DNA of 64,000 nt from Pandoraea faecigallinarum (GCF_001029105.3 NZ_CP011807.3:2790001-2854000); one strand, 5' to 3'. Positions 19,415 to 29,081 are shown, counted from the first letter of the stretch. The notes: generated from the letters alone by a model not told the origin. Translations and numbers: made by a program.

Positions 19415-20149
19415 CTACACCTCGAGCCATTCACGGCGAATCTCCGGCGCGCCCACCAATGCATCTGGCGTACCTTCGAATACCAGCGTCCCACGCCCCA
19501 TGACCGCGACACGTTGTGCGCAATTCAGAGCCAGCGAGAGTTTTTGCTCGATGAGCAAAATCGCCACGCCGGTCGCGCGCAGATCCGTGAGTATCCGGCC
19601 GATGCGCGCCACCACGCGTGGCGCAAGACCCTCGGTCGGCTCGTCGACGATCAACAGATCGGGCCCCGCCATCATCGCCCGACATAATGAAAGCAACTGC
19701 TGCTCGCCGCCCGATAGCGACGCAGCAGGCGCATCGCGACGCGGCGCCAGTTCCTCGAAACGCTCGAAAGCCTGCGCCAGCGTCATGGCGCGCCCGCCCC
19801 CGGCGGACATTGGCGCCGCCTTGCCCCTGCGTTGACCGAGTTGACCGAGTTGACCGAGTTGAAGATTCTGAAGGACCGTTAGCGGCCCGAACACGTCTCG
19901 CGTCTCCGGTACGTACCCGACGCCCAGCCGTGCGATTTGATGAGACGCCAACGGGATCAACGACTGGCCATGCCAGCGAATCTCCCCGTCGCGCGGCAAT
20001 TGCCCCATGATGGCGCGTGCGAGCGTGGAACGGCCTGCACCATTGCGGCCAAGCACGGCGACGATTTCCCCTGGCGCAACATGCAGCGTCACGCCATGCA
20101 ACACGCGGCCGCCGCCATAGCCCGCCTTGACGTCGATCAGCTCAAGCAT
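19415..20149 (-). CDS. livF: Liv-type ABC transporter ATPase, LivF subunit (Walker A Arg)
   Basis: A 244-residue ATPase subunit of a branched-chain-amino-acid-type (HAAT) importer. Signature LSGGEQQ, Walker B LLIVDEPTEGL and the LivF-typical LLIEQ switch region are intact. The Walker A motif reads GRNGAGRS: the invariant Lys is replaced by R40 (CGT codon, 20030-20032). The family norm is GRNGAGKT/S. An in-frame tandem repeat gives LGQLGQLGQ in the helical domain at about residues 97-105. The start overlaps the livG end by 8 bp. The substitution predicts weak or no ATP hydrolysis at this site (see findings). Other motifs are intact, so this does not look like a dead gene. Confidence 0.9.
   Translation of the reverse strand: MLELIDVKAGYGGGRVLHGVTLHVAPGEIVAVLGRNGAGRSTLARAIMGQLPRDGEIRWHGQSLIPLASHQIARLGVGYVPETRDVFGPLTVLQNLQLGQLGQLGQRRGKAAPMSAGGGRAMTLAQAFERFEELAPRRDAPAASLSGGEQQLLSLCRAMMAGPDLLIVDEPTEGLAPRVVARIGRILTDLRATGVAILLIEQKLSLALNCAQRVAVMGRGTLVFEGTPDALVGAPEIRREWLEV
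19832..19862 (-). repeat. 9-nt tandem repeat inside livF
   Basis: Three and a half copies of TTGACCGAG (plus strand) encode repeated Leu-Gly-Gln in the LivF helical domain. Copy number can change by slippage without breaking the frame. Confidence 0.85.
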
Positions 20150-20951
20150 CGCGCTCGCCTCTCACGCTGTGGCGATCGGCGTACTCGCCCAAATAAGCCA
20201 TGCGAACATCGGGATGCGTGCGGATACGTTGCGGGGTATCGCACGCGATGATCGCGCCGCGCGCCAGCACGGCAATCCGGTCGGCCAGCGAGAAAACGAC
20301 ATGCATGTCGTGCTCGATCATGAGCAACGCGCGCCCCCGGCTCAGTTCGGCGATCAGGTCCACCATGCGCGCCGACTCCGACTGACTCATGCCGGCCGTC
20401 GGCTCGTCGAGCAACATGACGCTACCCGAAGAAGCTGCGCACAAACCAATCTCCAGCACGCGTTGCTCCGCATAGCTCAGCGCGCCCGCAGGCACGTCCC
20501 GACGGTGCGCCAACCCAAGACGCGCGAGCCATGCTTCGCTGCGCTGTGTGACCTCCCTCAAGCCGCGCATGCGACGCCAGAACGTATAGCGATGGCCGCT
20601 CGGCCACAGCGCCGCGCAGCGCAAATGATCGATCACGCTCATTTGTCCGAATAGCTGAGAAGTCTGGAAACTGCGGGACAGGCCGAGTCGGCTGATGAGA
20701 TGCGGCGCATGGGCGGTGACATCGCGCTCGTGCAGCAGCACACGCCCGCCGTCCGGGCGCGTTCGTCCGGTGACGACGTCGAACAACGTACTCTTTCCCG
20801 CGCCGTTCGGGCCAATGATCGCCAGCCGCTCACCGCGGGCCAATGTCAGGTCCACACGGTTCAGCACTTGCGTGCGACCGAACGACTTGCTCACACCGCG
20901 CACGCTCAAGGCAGGCGCCGACGCATCGGTATGCATGCGCGCCGGACTCAT
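20142..20951 (-). CDS. livG: Liv-type ABC transporter ATPase, LivG subunit
   Basis: A 269-residue ATPase partner of LivF. Walker A is canonical (GPNGAGKS, K53), the Q-loop region is LGLSRSFQT, Walker B is VMLLDEPTAGM, and the H-switch is MIEHDMHVV. The signature is LSYAEQR rather than LSGGQ, as is usual in LivG. The start overlaps the livM stop by 4 bp, and the end overlaps livF by 8 bp, so the whole set is translationally coupled. Confidence 0.93.
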   Translation of the reverse strand: MSPARMHTDASAPALSVRGVSKSFGRTQVLNRVDLTLARGERLAIIGPNGAGKSTLFDVVTGRTRPDGGRVLLHERDVTAHAPHLISRLGLSRSFQTSQLFGQMSVIDHLRCAALWPSGHRYTFWRRMRGLREVTQRSEAWLARLGLAHRRDVPAGALSYAEQRVLEIGLCAASSGSVMLLDEPTAGMSQSESARMVDLIAELSRGRALLMIEHDMHVVFSLADRIAVLARGAIIACDTPQRIRTHPDVRMAYLGEYADRHSVRGERDA

Positions 20952-22225
20952 GGCTGACCCCGCGCCACGAAATTGACACTGGCCGCGTGGCGGCGCAAAC
21001 GCCGCCCTGCGACCGTGACGATGACAACGCCCACGATCGTTGCCATGGCCGCGGCGCCCCATCGCCACACCCCCAGGTGATCCGCCCAACCGTTCGGGGC
21101 CGATGCGCCGTCGATCGCGAGGCGAACGCCATAAGTCATTTCAATGATGGCGATGGAACCGCCGGCGGCGAGTGTCAGCCCCGCAAGCATGGCCGCATAA
21201 GGCCGCCAAAGTGCCGGCACGACGCCGTCGCGCCACGCACGCGCGTGCATCGCCAGCAGCCCTGCCATCCCGCCTGGCGCAAAGACGACAACGGCGAGAA
21301 ATCCCAGACCGAGATAAAGTTGCCAGGCGCGCGTCATCGTAGCGAGAACGACGGTTGCGAACACGCCGACAACCGCGCCGAGCATCGGTCCGGCGAAATA
21401 GGCCGTGCCGCCCAGCACCGTGAAAACGAGGACGCCCCCCGACCTTTCGAGACTGAACGTATCCGCGCTGACCAGTTCGAAGTTCAGCGCGCCAAGCGCA
21501 CCGGCCACGCCGGCGAACGTCGCCGCCAAGATCTGCATGCGATACCGCACTGCCGCCGGCGACGGCCCCAGGAACGCGACGCGTCGGGCGTTATCACGCA
21601 CCGCACGGGCAAGAAAGCCCAGCGGCGTGCGCGTAATGCCGAACATGGCCGCCGTGCAGACGAACAGCCACAGCGCGACCAGTCCATACACCTGAATCTG
21701 CGTTGCAAACGTGACGCCCAGCCACGGCGCGCCGAGCGTGCGGTCAGTCGGCATTCCCCGCTCGCCGCCGAACCACTCGGGCAACATCGCGGCCATGACC
21801 CAGACCAGTTCCGCCACGCCGAGCGTGATCATGGCGAACGTCATGCCCGACCGGCGTGTCGTGACGTAGCCCAGCGTCGCGCCCGCCGCCCCCCCGGCGA
21901 GTCCCCCCACGAACGGCACGAGCGCCATCGACACCGGCAGCGCGTGCGCGCCAATGCGATTCATGCACCACACACCGGCGTACGCGCCGATTCCCGCGTA
22001 CGTCGCATGACAAAAACTCAACAGGCCCGTGGAACCGAGAAGCAGGTTGAAGGAAAGCGCAAGGATCGCGGCCGTGCCCATCTGCGTCATGAGCGTGAGC
22101 GCAGCATCGGACGGGAAACACCACGGCAGCACGCAGAGAAGCGCGGCAAAGGCGAACCACACGGCAGCACGGCGAGGCCACGATACGGTGCCGCACGGCG
22201 GTGCGTCGGCGATCACGTCGTCCAT
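20948..22225 (-). CDS. livM: Liv-type ABC transporter permease, LivM subunit, with C-terminal extension
   Basis: A 425-residue inner-membrane permease. The core (about residues 15-335) matches LivM: LALSFNLLLGSTGLLSFCHATY, TFAMITLGVAELVW, RDNARRVAFLGPSP and the usual end FAPGGMAGLL. Roughly 90 residues follow the normal LivM end and include two more hydrophobic segments (AAMLAGLTLAAGGSIAIIE and AAAMATIVGVVIVTVAG). This extension is uncommon and its role is unknown. The start ATG at 22225 overlaps the livH stop by one base and has GGGAGGGG upstream. Confidence 0.9.
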   Translation of the reverse strand: MDDVIADAPPCGTVSWPRRAAVWFAFAALLCVLPWCFPSDAALTLMTQMGTAAILALSFNLLLGSTGLLSFCHATYAGIGAYAGVWCMNRIGAHALPVSMALVPFVGGLAGGAAGATLGYVTTRRSGMTFAMITLGVAELVWVMAAMLPEWFGGERGMPTDRTLGAPWLGVTFATQIQVYGLVALWLFVCTAAMFGITRTPLGFLARAVRDNARRVAFLGPSPAAVRYRMQILAATFAGVAGALGALNFELVSADTFSLERSGGVLVFTVLGGTAYFAGPMLGAVVGVFATVVLATMTRAWQLYLGLGFLAVVVFAPGGMAGLLAMHARAWRDGVVPALWRPYAAMLAGLTLAAGGSIAIIEMTYGVRLAIDGASAPNGWADHLGVWRWGAAAMATIVGVVIVTVAGRRLRRHAASVNFVARGQP

Positions 22226-23190
22226 CACCCCTCCCTCACACCGAAAAGCCCGCGAGGGCGCCACAGCAACACGGCGACCATCAACAAATAGGGAACCGCC
22301 GGCGCGAGTTGCGCGACGCCGAGATGCCAGAGGGGCGCGATCGCATCACCGAACAGGGCCGTCGCCCCACGCATGCCCTGAGGCCACCATCGATCCAGCG
22401 TGGCATCGCTCGTGACCGCCCAGGTTTGCAGCAATCCGATGAGCAACGAGGCGGCGAACGCACCGCCCAGCGAACCAAGGCCGCCGACCACGACGACGAC
22501 AAACACCACGCTGCCGACCGTTGCCGCCATGCCCGGCTCCGTGACCAGGACGTTGCCGCCGGCGGCACCGGCAAGCGCTGCCAGCGCGGCGCCCCATGCG
22601 AACACACCGGTGTAGAGAGACGGGACGTCGTATCCAAGCGCCTGCGTCATCGCCGGTTGGGACAGAGCCGCTTGCAGGATCAATCCCACGCGCGTCGCCC
22701 GCAATGCCACCCACACCATCGACGCGATGGCGCACGCCAGCCCCATCAGGAACAGCCGGTACGCCGGCACCGCGATCCCCGCCACATGGACAGGCGCCCC
22801 CTCGAGCGCCGCAGGCACGGCGTAGTCGACCGGCCCCCGGCCCCAGGCAAGCTGCACGAGTTCCACCACGATGTACGCCAGCCCGAAGGTGGCGAGCAAC
22901 TCCGCCAACGCTCCGCGAACGCGCAAGCGCCGCAACACGGCCCGCTCGAAGAGCGCTCCCGCCACCCCGACGATCAGCGGCGCCACGATCAGTGCCGGCC
23001 AGAAGCCGAGCATCGACGACAACGCATAGGCGAAGTACGCGCCCAGCATGTAGAAGCTGGCATGCGCGAAGTTCAGCACGCCGAGCATGCTGAATATCAG
23101 CGTGAGTCCGCTCGAGAGCATGAACAGCAGCAAGCCGTAGCTCACGCCGTTCACGAGCACGAGGCCAGTGGTGGCACTCAGCAGATGCAC
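22225..23190 (-). CDS. livH: Liv-type ABC transporter permease, LivH subunit (GTG start)
   Basis: A 321-residue inner-membrane permease. The LivH signature GLTLIFSMLGVLNFAHASFY lies near the N-terminus, with about eight membrane segments after it. I choose the GTG at 23190 because AAGGAG lies 5 bases upstream and the protein then begins just before the first membrane segment. The ATG at 23238 has no ribosome site and adds an Arg-rich leader. No gene for the periplasmic binding protein (LivK/LivJ) is present nearby, so it must be encoded elsewhere. Confidence 0.9.
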   Translation of the reverse strand: MHLLSATTGLVLVNGVSYGLLLFMLSSGLTLIFSMLGVLNFAHASFYMLGAYFAYALSSMLGFWPALIVAPLIVGVAGALFERAVLRRLRVRGALAELLATFGLAYIVVELVQLAWGRGPVDYAVPAALEGAPVHVAGIAVPAYRLFLMGLACAIASMVWVALRATRVGLILQAALSQPAMTQALGYDVPSLYTGVFAWGAALAALAGAAGGNVLVTEPGMAATVGSVVFVVVVVGGLGSLGGAFAASLLIGLLQTWAVTSDATLDRWWPQGMRGATALFGDAIAPLWHLGVAQLAPAVPYLLMVAVLLWRPRGLFGVREG

Positions 23191-23195
23191 TGCGT

Positions 23196-23201
23196 CTCCT
23201 T
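23196..23201 (-). promoter_or_regulatory. Ribosome binding site that sets the livH GTG start
   Basis: AAGGAG on the minus strand, 5 bases before the GTG at 23190. It decides between this start and the upstream ATG at 23238. Confidence 0.75.
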
Positions 23202-23259
23202 CGGAAAGCCAATGAAAGACGCGGCGCACGCGCCGCATCGAGGGGGAATTCAGGCTGAC

Positions 23260-23265
23260 ATTATA
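23260..23265 (-). promoter_or_regulatory. -10 box upstream of livH
   Basis: A perfect TATAAT on the minus strand about 70 bp before the livH start. No convincing -35 element is seen, so activator dependence is possible. Confidence 0.4.
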
Positions 23266-23398
23266 GAGGGGACGATGTCCCGGAAGCGCTCGGGATCGCC
23301 CGAAAAGCGGCGTCGATACTGGATTTCGGATAGCATCCGCCGGCCAATCGGATCTATCCGATGCCTCGCCGGCCCATGCCGACGCGATCACGGGAAAT

Positions 23399-25027
23399 TC
23401 ACGTCCCGACTTCGTAGCCGCGGAATTTCTCCCGCAGTTTGAGCTTGAGCATCTTGCCGGTCGCCGTGTGGGGAATTTCGTCGACGAACACGACGTCGTC
23501 GGGAATCCACCATTTCACGACACGCCCCTGATAGAACGCCAGCACATCCTCCCGGGTCAGCGTCGATCCTGGCTTGCGTACCACGACCAGCAGCGGCCGC
23601 TCTTCCCATTTCGGATGGCGAATGGCAATGCAAGCCGCCTCGTGAATGTCCGGATGCGCCATGGCCACATTCTCAACGTCGATGGAACTGATCCACTCGC
23701 CGCCGGATTTGATGACATCCTTGCTGCGGTCGGTAATCTGCACGTAGCCTTCGGGATCAATGGTCGCCACGTCCCCTGTCGGGAACCAGCCGTCGACGAG
23801 CGGCGACGTATCCGAACGGAAGTACCGGTCCAGCACCCACGGCCCGCGGGCATAGAGATCGCCGAACGCCTTGCCGTCCCACGGCAGTGCTTCGCCGTCC
23901 GGCGCCACGATCTTGAGGTCGACGCCGTAGATCGCCGTCCCCTGCTTTTCGAGAATGCGCTGCTGGTCGGACCCCGGCAGGTCGCGATGGTGCTTGCGCA
24001 GGTGGCACAGTGTGCCGAGCGGCGACATCTCGCTCATGCCCCACGCGTGAATGACGCGCACACCGTAGTCCTGCTCGAACGATTGCAGCATGGCGGGCGG
24101 ACACGCCGAGCCGCCGATCACGGTTCGCTCCAGCGTAGAGAACCGCGCTCCGATCGACTTCACGTAGCTGAGCAGTCCCAGCCAGACGGTAGGCACGCCC
24201 GCCGAGAAGGTGACCCCCTCGGCTTCGAAGAGTTCGTACAGCGATTTGCCGTCGAGATCCTTGCCGGGGAACACGAGCTTCGCGCCGGTCAGCGCGCTGG
24301 AGTACGGCAGCCCCCAGGCATTCACATGGAACATCGGCACGACGGGCAGAACAGCGTCGCGCGCGGACATGCTCATGGCGTCGGGCAGCGACGCCCCGAA
24401 GGCATGCAGCACCGTCGAGCGATGGCTGTAGAGCACGCCTTTCGGATTGCCGGTCGTGCCCGACGTGTAGCAAAGGCCGGACGCCGTATTCTCGTCCATC
24501 GACGGCCATTCGAACCGGCCGTCTTCGGCGGCGACGAGCGACTCGTAGCAAAGCAACGGCAAGTCCGAAGCTGGCATGTGCGCTTCGTCGGTCATCGCGA
24601 TCCAGCCCTGCACGCCGGGGCATTGCGCCGCGATGGTCTGCACCAGCGGCAGGAAATTGATGTCGAACGCGACGTAGCGGTCCTCGGCGTGATTGACGAT
24701 GTAGGCGATCTGCTCGGGGAATAACCTTGGATTGACGGTATGCACCACGCTGCCCATGCCCGACACCGCGTAATACAGTTCGAGGTGCCGATACCCGTTC
24801 CACGCCAGCGTGCCCACGCGCTCGCCATCGCTCACGCCCAGACGGCGCAATGCCTGGGCCAGTCGACGCGCGCGCTGCTCGGCGTCGCGCCACGTGTAGC
24901 GGTGAATGTCGCCCTCGACGCGGCGCGAAACGATCTCGGTATCGCCATGGTGGCGGGCGGCATGGGCGAGCAGCGAGGAAATCAGGAGCGGCGCGGCCAT
25001 CATCTGGCCGAGGAGCGGTGTTGCCAT
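23399..25027 (-). CDS. AMP-dependent acyl-CoA ligase (medium/long-chain type)
   Basis: A 542-residue adenylate-forming enzyme that joins CoA to a carboxylic acid. The ATP loop is [12 protein letters not shown], the A5 region is [13 protein letters not shown]7 is GWFPTGD, A8 is [20 protein letters not shown] and A10 is ATGKMLK. It resembles the branch annotated as fatty-acyl-CoA synthase or 3-methylmercaptopropionyl-CoA ligase (DmdB-like); sequence alone does not fix the substrate. The start at 25027 has CTGGAG upstream; the longer frame is shadow. It lies 208 bp upstream of livH on the same strand, consistent with activating what the transporter imports. Confidence 0.9.
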   Translation of the reverse strand: MATPLLGQMMAAPLLISSLLAHAARHHGDTEIVSRRVEGDIHRYTWRDAEQRARRLAQALRRLGVSDGERVGTLAWNGYRHLELYYAVSGMGSVVHTVNPRLFPEQIAYIVNHAEDRYVAFDINFLPLVQTIAAQCPGVQGWIAMTDEAHMPASDLPLLCYESLVAAEDGRFEWPSMDENTASGLCYTSGTTGNPKGVLYSHRSTVLHAFGASLPDAMSMSARDAVLPVVPMFHVNAWGLPYSSALTGAKLVFPGKDLDGKSLYELFEAEGVTFSAGVPTVWLGLLSYVKSIGARFSTLERTVIGGSACPPAMLQSFEQDYGVRVIHAWGMSEMSPLGTLCHLRKHHRDLPGSDQQRILEKQGTAIYGVDLKIVAPDGEALPWDGKAFGDLYARGPWVLDRYFRSDTSPLVDGWFPTGDVATIDPEGYVQITDRSKDVIKSGGEWISSIDVENVAMAHPDIHEAACIAIRHPKWEERPLLVVVRKPGSTLTREDVLAFYQGRVVKWWIPDDVVFVDEIPHTATGKMLKLKLREKFRGYEVGT

Positions 25028-25360
25028 ACGTCGAATCTCCAGAAAGGTCGGAAAAACCGGGATTACGGGGATACGTCTGGAACAGCGATCGGAAATGCCC
25101 GCGAACGCTTGGGAACGTTCGGAAGCGCCGGAAATTCGGCGTCGGCGCTCGATATGCGCGCCGTATTGTGATGTTCTGATTGGCACGCGGGATGCCTGCG
25201 AGTCAGCGCGCCGAGAATCATTTTTGACGCGAGGACGCGCCGGGTCAACGTCCATCGCTTGTGCGGCGCAGCACAGATCATGACCGCCAGTGTACGCAAC
25301 CCGGCAGCACGCGATGGGCACCTCAAGTAGAATGTTTGTTCACCATCAGGAACGTCCCCA
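25028..25360. other. Divergent intergenic region, acyl-CoA ligase / selO
   Basis: 333 bp between divergent starts. The half next to the ligase is full of short CGGAA/GGAAC-type repeats without clear phase. A TAGAAT -10-like hexamer is at 25326-25331 before selO, with AGGA just ahead of its ATG. No open frame with a ribosome site and plausible composition is seen. Confidence 0.5.
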
Positions 25361-26896
25361 ATGCCGGCCACCGAGCGCACCGCCACAGTTCCCGCCGCAG
25401 TATCCGATTCCCTGAAGCCGTTCGGACCGCTCCGTCTGATCAACCGCTTTGCGACGCTTGGCACGGAGTTTTTCACGCGTTTGCCCCCGCAACCCTTGCC
25501 CGCACCGTATCTCGTCGGCTTCTCGGCGGACGCCGCGCGTCTGCTCGGCTGGTCGCCGGATGCAGCGCGCGACCCAGAATTCCTCGCGACGTTTGCCGGC
25601 AATACGCCGCTGGCTGGCGGCGACCCGCTCGCGAGCGTCTATTCGGGCCATCAGTTCGGTGTCTGGGCCGGTCAGCTGGGGGACGGTCGCGCACTGCTGC
25701 TGGGCGAATCCGACGGCCCTGGCGGACGTTGGGAGATCCAGCTCAAGGGTGGCGGGCTCACGCCCTACTCGCGCATGGGGGATGGGCGTGCCGTGCTACG
25801 CTCCTCGATCCGCGAATTCCTCGGCTCCGAAGCGATGTTCCATCTCGGCGTGCCGACCACGCGTGCGCTATGCGTCGTCGGCTCGGACGCGCCTGTGCGC
25901 CGCGAGACCATCGAGACGGCAGCCGTGGTCACGCGTCTGTCGCCGAGCTTCATCCGCTTCGGGCACTTCGAGCATTTCTGGGCGGGCGACAAGTACGAGG
26001 CCCTGCGTCAACTCGCCGACTTCACCATCGATCATCACTATCCGCATTGCCGTGACGCGGCCAACGCTAACCCGTACCTCGCGCTGTTGAGCGCCGTGTG
26101 CGACGCGACAGCCGAACTGGTCGCGCACTGGCAGGCCGTGGGCTTCTGCCACGGGGTGATGAACACCGACAACATGTCGATTCTCGGCCTGACCATCGAT
26201 TACGGTCCGTTCGGTTTTCTGGACGGTTTCAACGCACACCACATCTGCAACCATTCCGATACTCAGGGGCGCTACGCGTATCAAGCGCAGCCGAACGTCG
26301 CCTACTGGAACCTTTTCTGTCTGGCGCAGGCGCTGCTGCCACTGTTCGGCGAAGGCGAAGCGGCCATCGAACAGGCGAAGTCCGTGCTGCCCGTTTTCAC
26401 GACCCGGTTTGCGGAAGAAATCGACCTTCGCATGCGTGCCAAGCTCGGCCTGCGCGAATCGCACGCCGACGATGAAGCGCTCATCAACCATTTGTTCAAG
26501 CTGATGCACGAGGGCCGTGTCGATTTCACGCACTTCTTCCGCACCCTCGCCACGCTCCGGATCGATAACCCGGACGCCGACGCGCCGCTGCGCGACATGT
26601 TTATCGACCGGCCCGGCTTCGACGCCTGGGCCGTCGACTATCGCGCCCGCCTGCGCCACGAGGCCAGCACCGACGCGAAGCGCGCCATTGCAATGCGGCT
26701 CGTCAACCCCAAATACATCCTGCGCAATCACCTCGCGGAAATCGCCATCCGGCGCGCCAACGAGAAGGATTTCTCCGAAGTCGAGACGCTCCTCAAGGTG
26801 CTCTCGCACCCGTACGACGAACAACCCGAATTCGAGCGCTATGCCGAGTTGCCGCCCGACTGGGCCGCTCAGCTGGAAGTCAGCTGCTCTTCTTGA
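25361..26896 (+). CDS. selO: SelO-family protein adenylyltransferase
   Basis: A 511-residue pseudokinase of the SelO (YdiU) family, which transfers AMP to Ser/Thr/Tyr of other proteins and takes part in redox stress responses. The family blocks are [37 protein letters not shown] and [14 protein letters not shown] (catalytic/metal Asp-Asn region), followed by [11 protein letters not shown]. It ends in the conserved CSS; that Cys takes the place of selenocysteine of eukaryotic SelO. It lies 15 bp before msrB, a fitting partner in oxidative stress. Confidence 0.95.
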   Translation: MPATERTATVPAAVSDSLKPFGPLRLINRFATLGTEFFTRLPPQPLPAPYLVGFSADAARLLGWSPDAARDPEFLATFAGNTPLAGGDPLASVYSGHQFGVWAGQLGDGRALLLGESDGPGGRWEIQLKGGGLTPYSRMGDGRAVLRSSIREFLGSEAMFHLGVPTTRALCVVGSDAPVRRETIETAAVVTRLSPSFIRFGHFEHFWAGDKYEALRQLADFTIDHHYPHCRDAANANPYLALLSAVCDATAELVAHWQAVGFCHGVMNTDNMSILGLTIDYGPFGFLDGFNAHHICNHSDTQGRYAYQAQPNVAYWNLFCLAQALLPLFGEGEAAIEQAKSVLPVFTTRFAEEIDLRMRAKLGLRESHADDEALINHLFKLMHEGRVDFTHFFRTLATLRIDNPDADAPLRDMFIDRPGFDAWAVDYRARLRHEASTDAKRAIAMRLVNPKYILRNHLAEIAIRRANEKDFSEVETLLKVLSHPYDEQPEFERYAELPPDWAAQLEVSCSS

Positions 26897-26911
26897 TATC
26901 AGGAGATTTGC

Positions 26912-27334
26912 ATGAGCAAAGTGGAAAAAACCGACGCCGAGTGGCGTGCGCAACTCGACGACGTCGAATATCAGATCACGCGCCACGCCGCAACCGAACG
27001 CGCGTTCACCGGCCGTTACTGGGATCACTGGAAGGACGGCACGTATCGCTGCGTCTGTTGCGGCGCCCCGTTGTTCGCGTCGTCCGAGAAGTTCGACGCG
27101 GGCTGCGGCTGGCCCAGCTACTCGAAGCCGATCGAAGGCGCCGGCATCGACGAGGTCGCCGATTACAGCCACGGCATGGTGCGCGTGGAAGTGCGCTGCC
27201 AGAACTGCGACGCTCACCTCGGCCATGTCTTCGAAGACGGTCCGCAACCGACCGGCCTGCGTTACTGCATCAATTCCGCGTCGCTCAACTTCGAGGACAA
27301 GGACGGGAAGTCCGACAAGCCGACGCAGGACTGA
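26912..27334 (+). CDS. msrB: Peptide-methionine (R)-S-oxide reductase
   Basis: A 140-residue MsrB that repairs methionine-R-sulfoxide. The catalytic Cys is in [11 protein letters not shown], and the structural zinc Cys pairs are CVCCGAPL and [25 protein letters not shown] N-terminal residues ([13 protein letters not shown]) and GCGWPSY are diagnostic. The start is preceded by AGGAG. It is probably co-transcribed with selO. Confidence 0.97.
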   Translation: MSKVEKTDAEWRAQLDDVEYQITRHAATERAFTGRYWDHWKDGTYRCVCCGAPLFASSEKFDAGCGWPSYSKPIEGAGIDEVADYSHGMVRVEVRCQNCDAHLGHVFEDGPQPTGLRYCINSASLNFEDKDGKSDKPTQD

Positions 27335-27418
27335 GCATCGTCACCGCAACCGGTGCCCGGGTCGAGCACTTTTTACCGGGCTCCGCGTTGACGGCACCGA
27401 CCGTTTGCACCATCACCC

Positions 27419-27443
27419 CCCCCCGGGCGGATGCTGCCGGGGG
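27419..27443. terminator. GC-rich hairpin after msrB
   Basis: CCCCCGG and CCGGGGG pair around a GCGGATGCTG loop. The plus strand lacks a clear T-run after it, so termination after msrB is only plausible. Confidence 0.35.
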
Positions 27444-27573
27444 CCGCTTTCAAAAAACGACACTACGTCGCTGACGCACGGTGAAATGTCGTGAATTTGA
27501 CGTTTTTCGCCTGGATTTTGCGTTTTTTGGCTTTAGGCTTGCGTCCACCTGACTTTTACTGGGAGCCCTCGTC

Positions 27574-28011
27574 ATGTCCAAGAAATCCGAACGTCGTCTC
27601 ACGCTTGCCCTCGCGGGCTCTCTGATCGCCGCCGGCGTCATGCTGAGCGCCCCCGCGCAGGCGCAAATCAACGTGCCGCAGGCCGGCGCCGGGGGCGCCA
27701 CGGGCGGCGGCGTCGTCGCCCCGGCCGTCATGCCGCGTGCCGTGACCGTCGAACAGGCGCTGGCCGCGAAGCACGACCTCGAAGCCGTCATCGAGGGCCA
27801 CATCGTTCAAAAGGAAAGCAAGCACGAGCATTACACGTTCCGCGACGCCGCTGGCAAAACCATCGTCGTGGACATCGACGACAAGTACATTCCGACCGGA
27901 CGCGAAATTACCCCCGACACGCTCGTCCGGATCTGGGGCGAAGTGGATGTCCATCGTCTGAAGCCCAACGACATCGAGGTGAAGAAGATCGAGTTCGTGG
28001 ACCGCAAGTAA
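27574..28011 (+). CDS. BOF-family (YgiW/YdeI-like) periplasmic OB-fold protein
   Basis: A 145-residue secreted protein. A Sec signal ends at about residue 30 (SAPAQA, then QI). A Gly/Ala linker follows and then an OB-fold of the bacterial BOF family (LEAVIEGHIVQKESKHEHYTF, IVVDIDDKYIPTG, VRIWGEVDVHRLKPNDIEVKKIEF). Relatives such as YgiW and YdeI protect against cationic peptides, peroxide or metals; the ligand here is unknown. It stands alone, 239 bp after msrB. Confidence 0.88.
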   Translation: MSKKSERRLTLALAGSLIAAGVMLSAPAQAQINVPQAGAGGATGGGVVAPAVMPRAVTVEQALAAKHDLEAVIEGHIVQKESKHEHYTFRDAAGKTIVVDIDDKYIPTGREITPDTLVRIWGEVDVHRLKPNDIEVKKIEFVDRK

Positions 28012-28115
28012 CGAATCGACCGTTGCATCGTTGCCATGCTCGCCGCCCGCCGTCGCGCGGGCGCCGCAATCTCGGCTTTCGGACCGTCGCCCATTCGCGG
28101 GCCGGGCCTTTGAAA

Positions 28116-28121
28116 TATAAT
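28116..28121 (+). promoter_or_regulatory. -10 box upstream of yciB
   Basis: TATAAT about 70 bp before the yciB start, in a short AT-rich island of otherwise GC-rich DNA. The -35 match is poor. Confidence 0.45.
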
Positions 28122-28189
28122 GCGGGTTTGCCCCCTGGCGTATCGCCTGGATGTGCAGAAATCCCCCGAAGCCCCCAAGCCGAGACTTC

Positions 28190-28723
28190 ATGAAATTTCT
28201 CTTCGACCTGTTCCCGGTCATCCTGTTTTTCGTCGCCTTCAAATTCGCCGGCATCTACGTCGCGACCGGCATTGCGATCGTCACGACGATTGCGCAGGTC
28301 ATCTGGATGTGGCTGCGTCATCGCAAGATCGAGCCCATGCAATGGGTCAGCCTGGCAATCATCGTGGTATTCGGAGGCGCGACCATGCTGCTGCACGACG
28401 AGACCTTCATCAAGTGGAAGCCCACGGCGTTGTACTGGCTCTTCGGCGTGACCCTGTTCGTTGCGGAACTGATGTTCGGCAAGAACCTGATTCGCGCGAT
28501 GATGGAAAAGCAGATGGCGCTGCCCGAGAACCTGTGGCGTGCCGTGAACTTCAGTTGGGCGTTCTTTTTCCTTGCGATGGGCGCGCTCAATCTGATCATC
28601 GCCTATCACTTCTCCACCGATGCCTGGGTTAATTTCAAGCTCTTCGGCGGCATGGGCCTCATGGTCGTGTTCATCGTCGCGCAGAGCCTGTGGCTCGCGA
28701 AATACATCAAGCAGGACGAGTAA
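28190..28723 (+). CDS. yciB: YciB inner-membrane protein (septation/cell-envelope protein A)
   Basis: A 177-residue integral membrane protein with five hydrophobic segments, beginning [18 protein letters not shown], the family signature. Other marks are [36 protein letters not shown] and [20 protein letters not shown]. YciB (IspZ) affects septation and envelope integrity, though its molecular job is unclear. It is followed after 33 bp by bolA, a frequent pairing in beta-proteobacteria. Confidence 0.95.
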   Translation: MKFLFDLFPVILFFVAFKFAGIYVATGIAIVTTIAQVIWMWLRHRKIEPMQWVSLAIIVVFGGATMLLHDETFIKWKPTALYWLFGVTLFVAELMFGKNLIRAMMEKQMALPENLWRAVNFSWAFFFLAMGALNLIIAYHFSTDAWVNFKLFGGMGLMVVFIVAQSLWLAKYIKQDE

Positions 28724-28756
28724 CGACCGTCCGTCGTTCGTCAGGAAGCTATCGCC

Positions 28757-29020
28757 ATGACCATGGAACAGCAAATCGAAGCGCGACTGAACGCCGCGCT
28801 CTCCCCGCTCGAATTCTCGCTCGAGAACGACAGTGCGCGCCACGCCGGTCATGCCGGTGCCGCGTCGGGCGGTCACTACAACGTGCGCATCGTCTCCGCG
28901 GCATTTACCGGACGTAACCGCGTTGCGCGTCACCGCCTGGTGTATGATGCGCTAGCCGATTTGATGCAGAACGGCATTCACGCCCTCGCCATCGTTGCGC
29001 TCGCCCCTGGCGAAGCGTGA
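28757..29020 (+). CDS. BolA family protein
   Basis: An 87-residue BolA protein. The fold is visible in IEARLNAALSPLEFSLENDS, then HYNVRIVSAAFTGRNRVARHRLVYDALADLM, then IHALAIVA. The conserved His of HRLVYDAL can bind a [2Fe-2S] cluster together with a monothiol glutaredoxin. The ATG has AGGAAG upstream. It lies between yciB and the PpiC foldase on one strand. An Ala/Gly/His-rich loop near residues 27-40 is longer than usual. Confidence 0.92.
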   Translation: MTMEQQIEARLNAALSPLEFSLENDSARHAGHAGAASGGHYNVRIVSAAFTGRNRVARHRLVYDALADLMQNGIHALAIVALAPGEA

Positions 29021-29081
29021 CTGCATGCGACGCGTCCCCCGTCGATTAACCTTGCCTTCGTCATTCGTTAGGAAAAACAGC

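Noticed and set aside
17094..19835. 913-codon open frame on the plus strand
   Set aside because: Antisense to the FadJ-like gene and the end of livF; no domain character.
20843..22291. 482-codon frame opposite livM
   Set aside because: Arg/His/Pro-rich shadow of a membrane protein gene read on the other strand.
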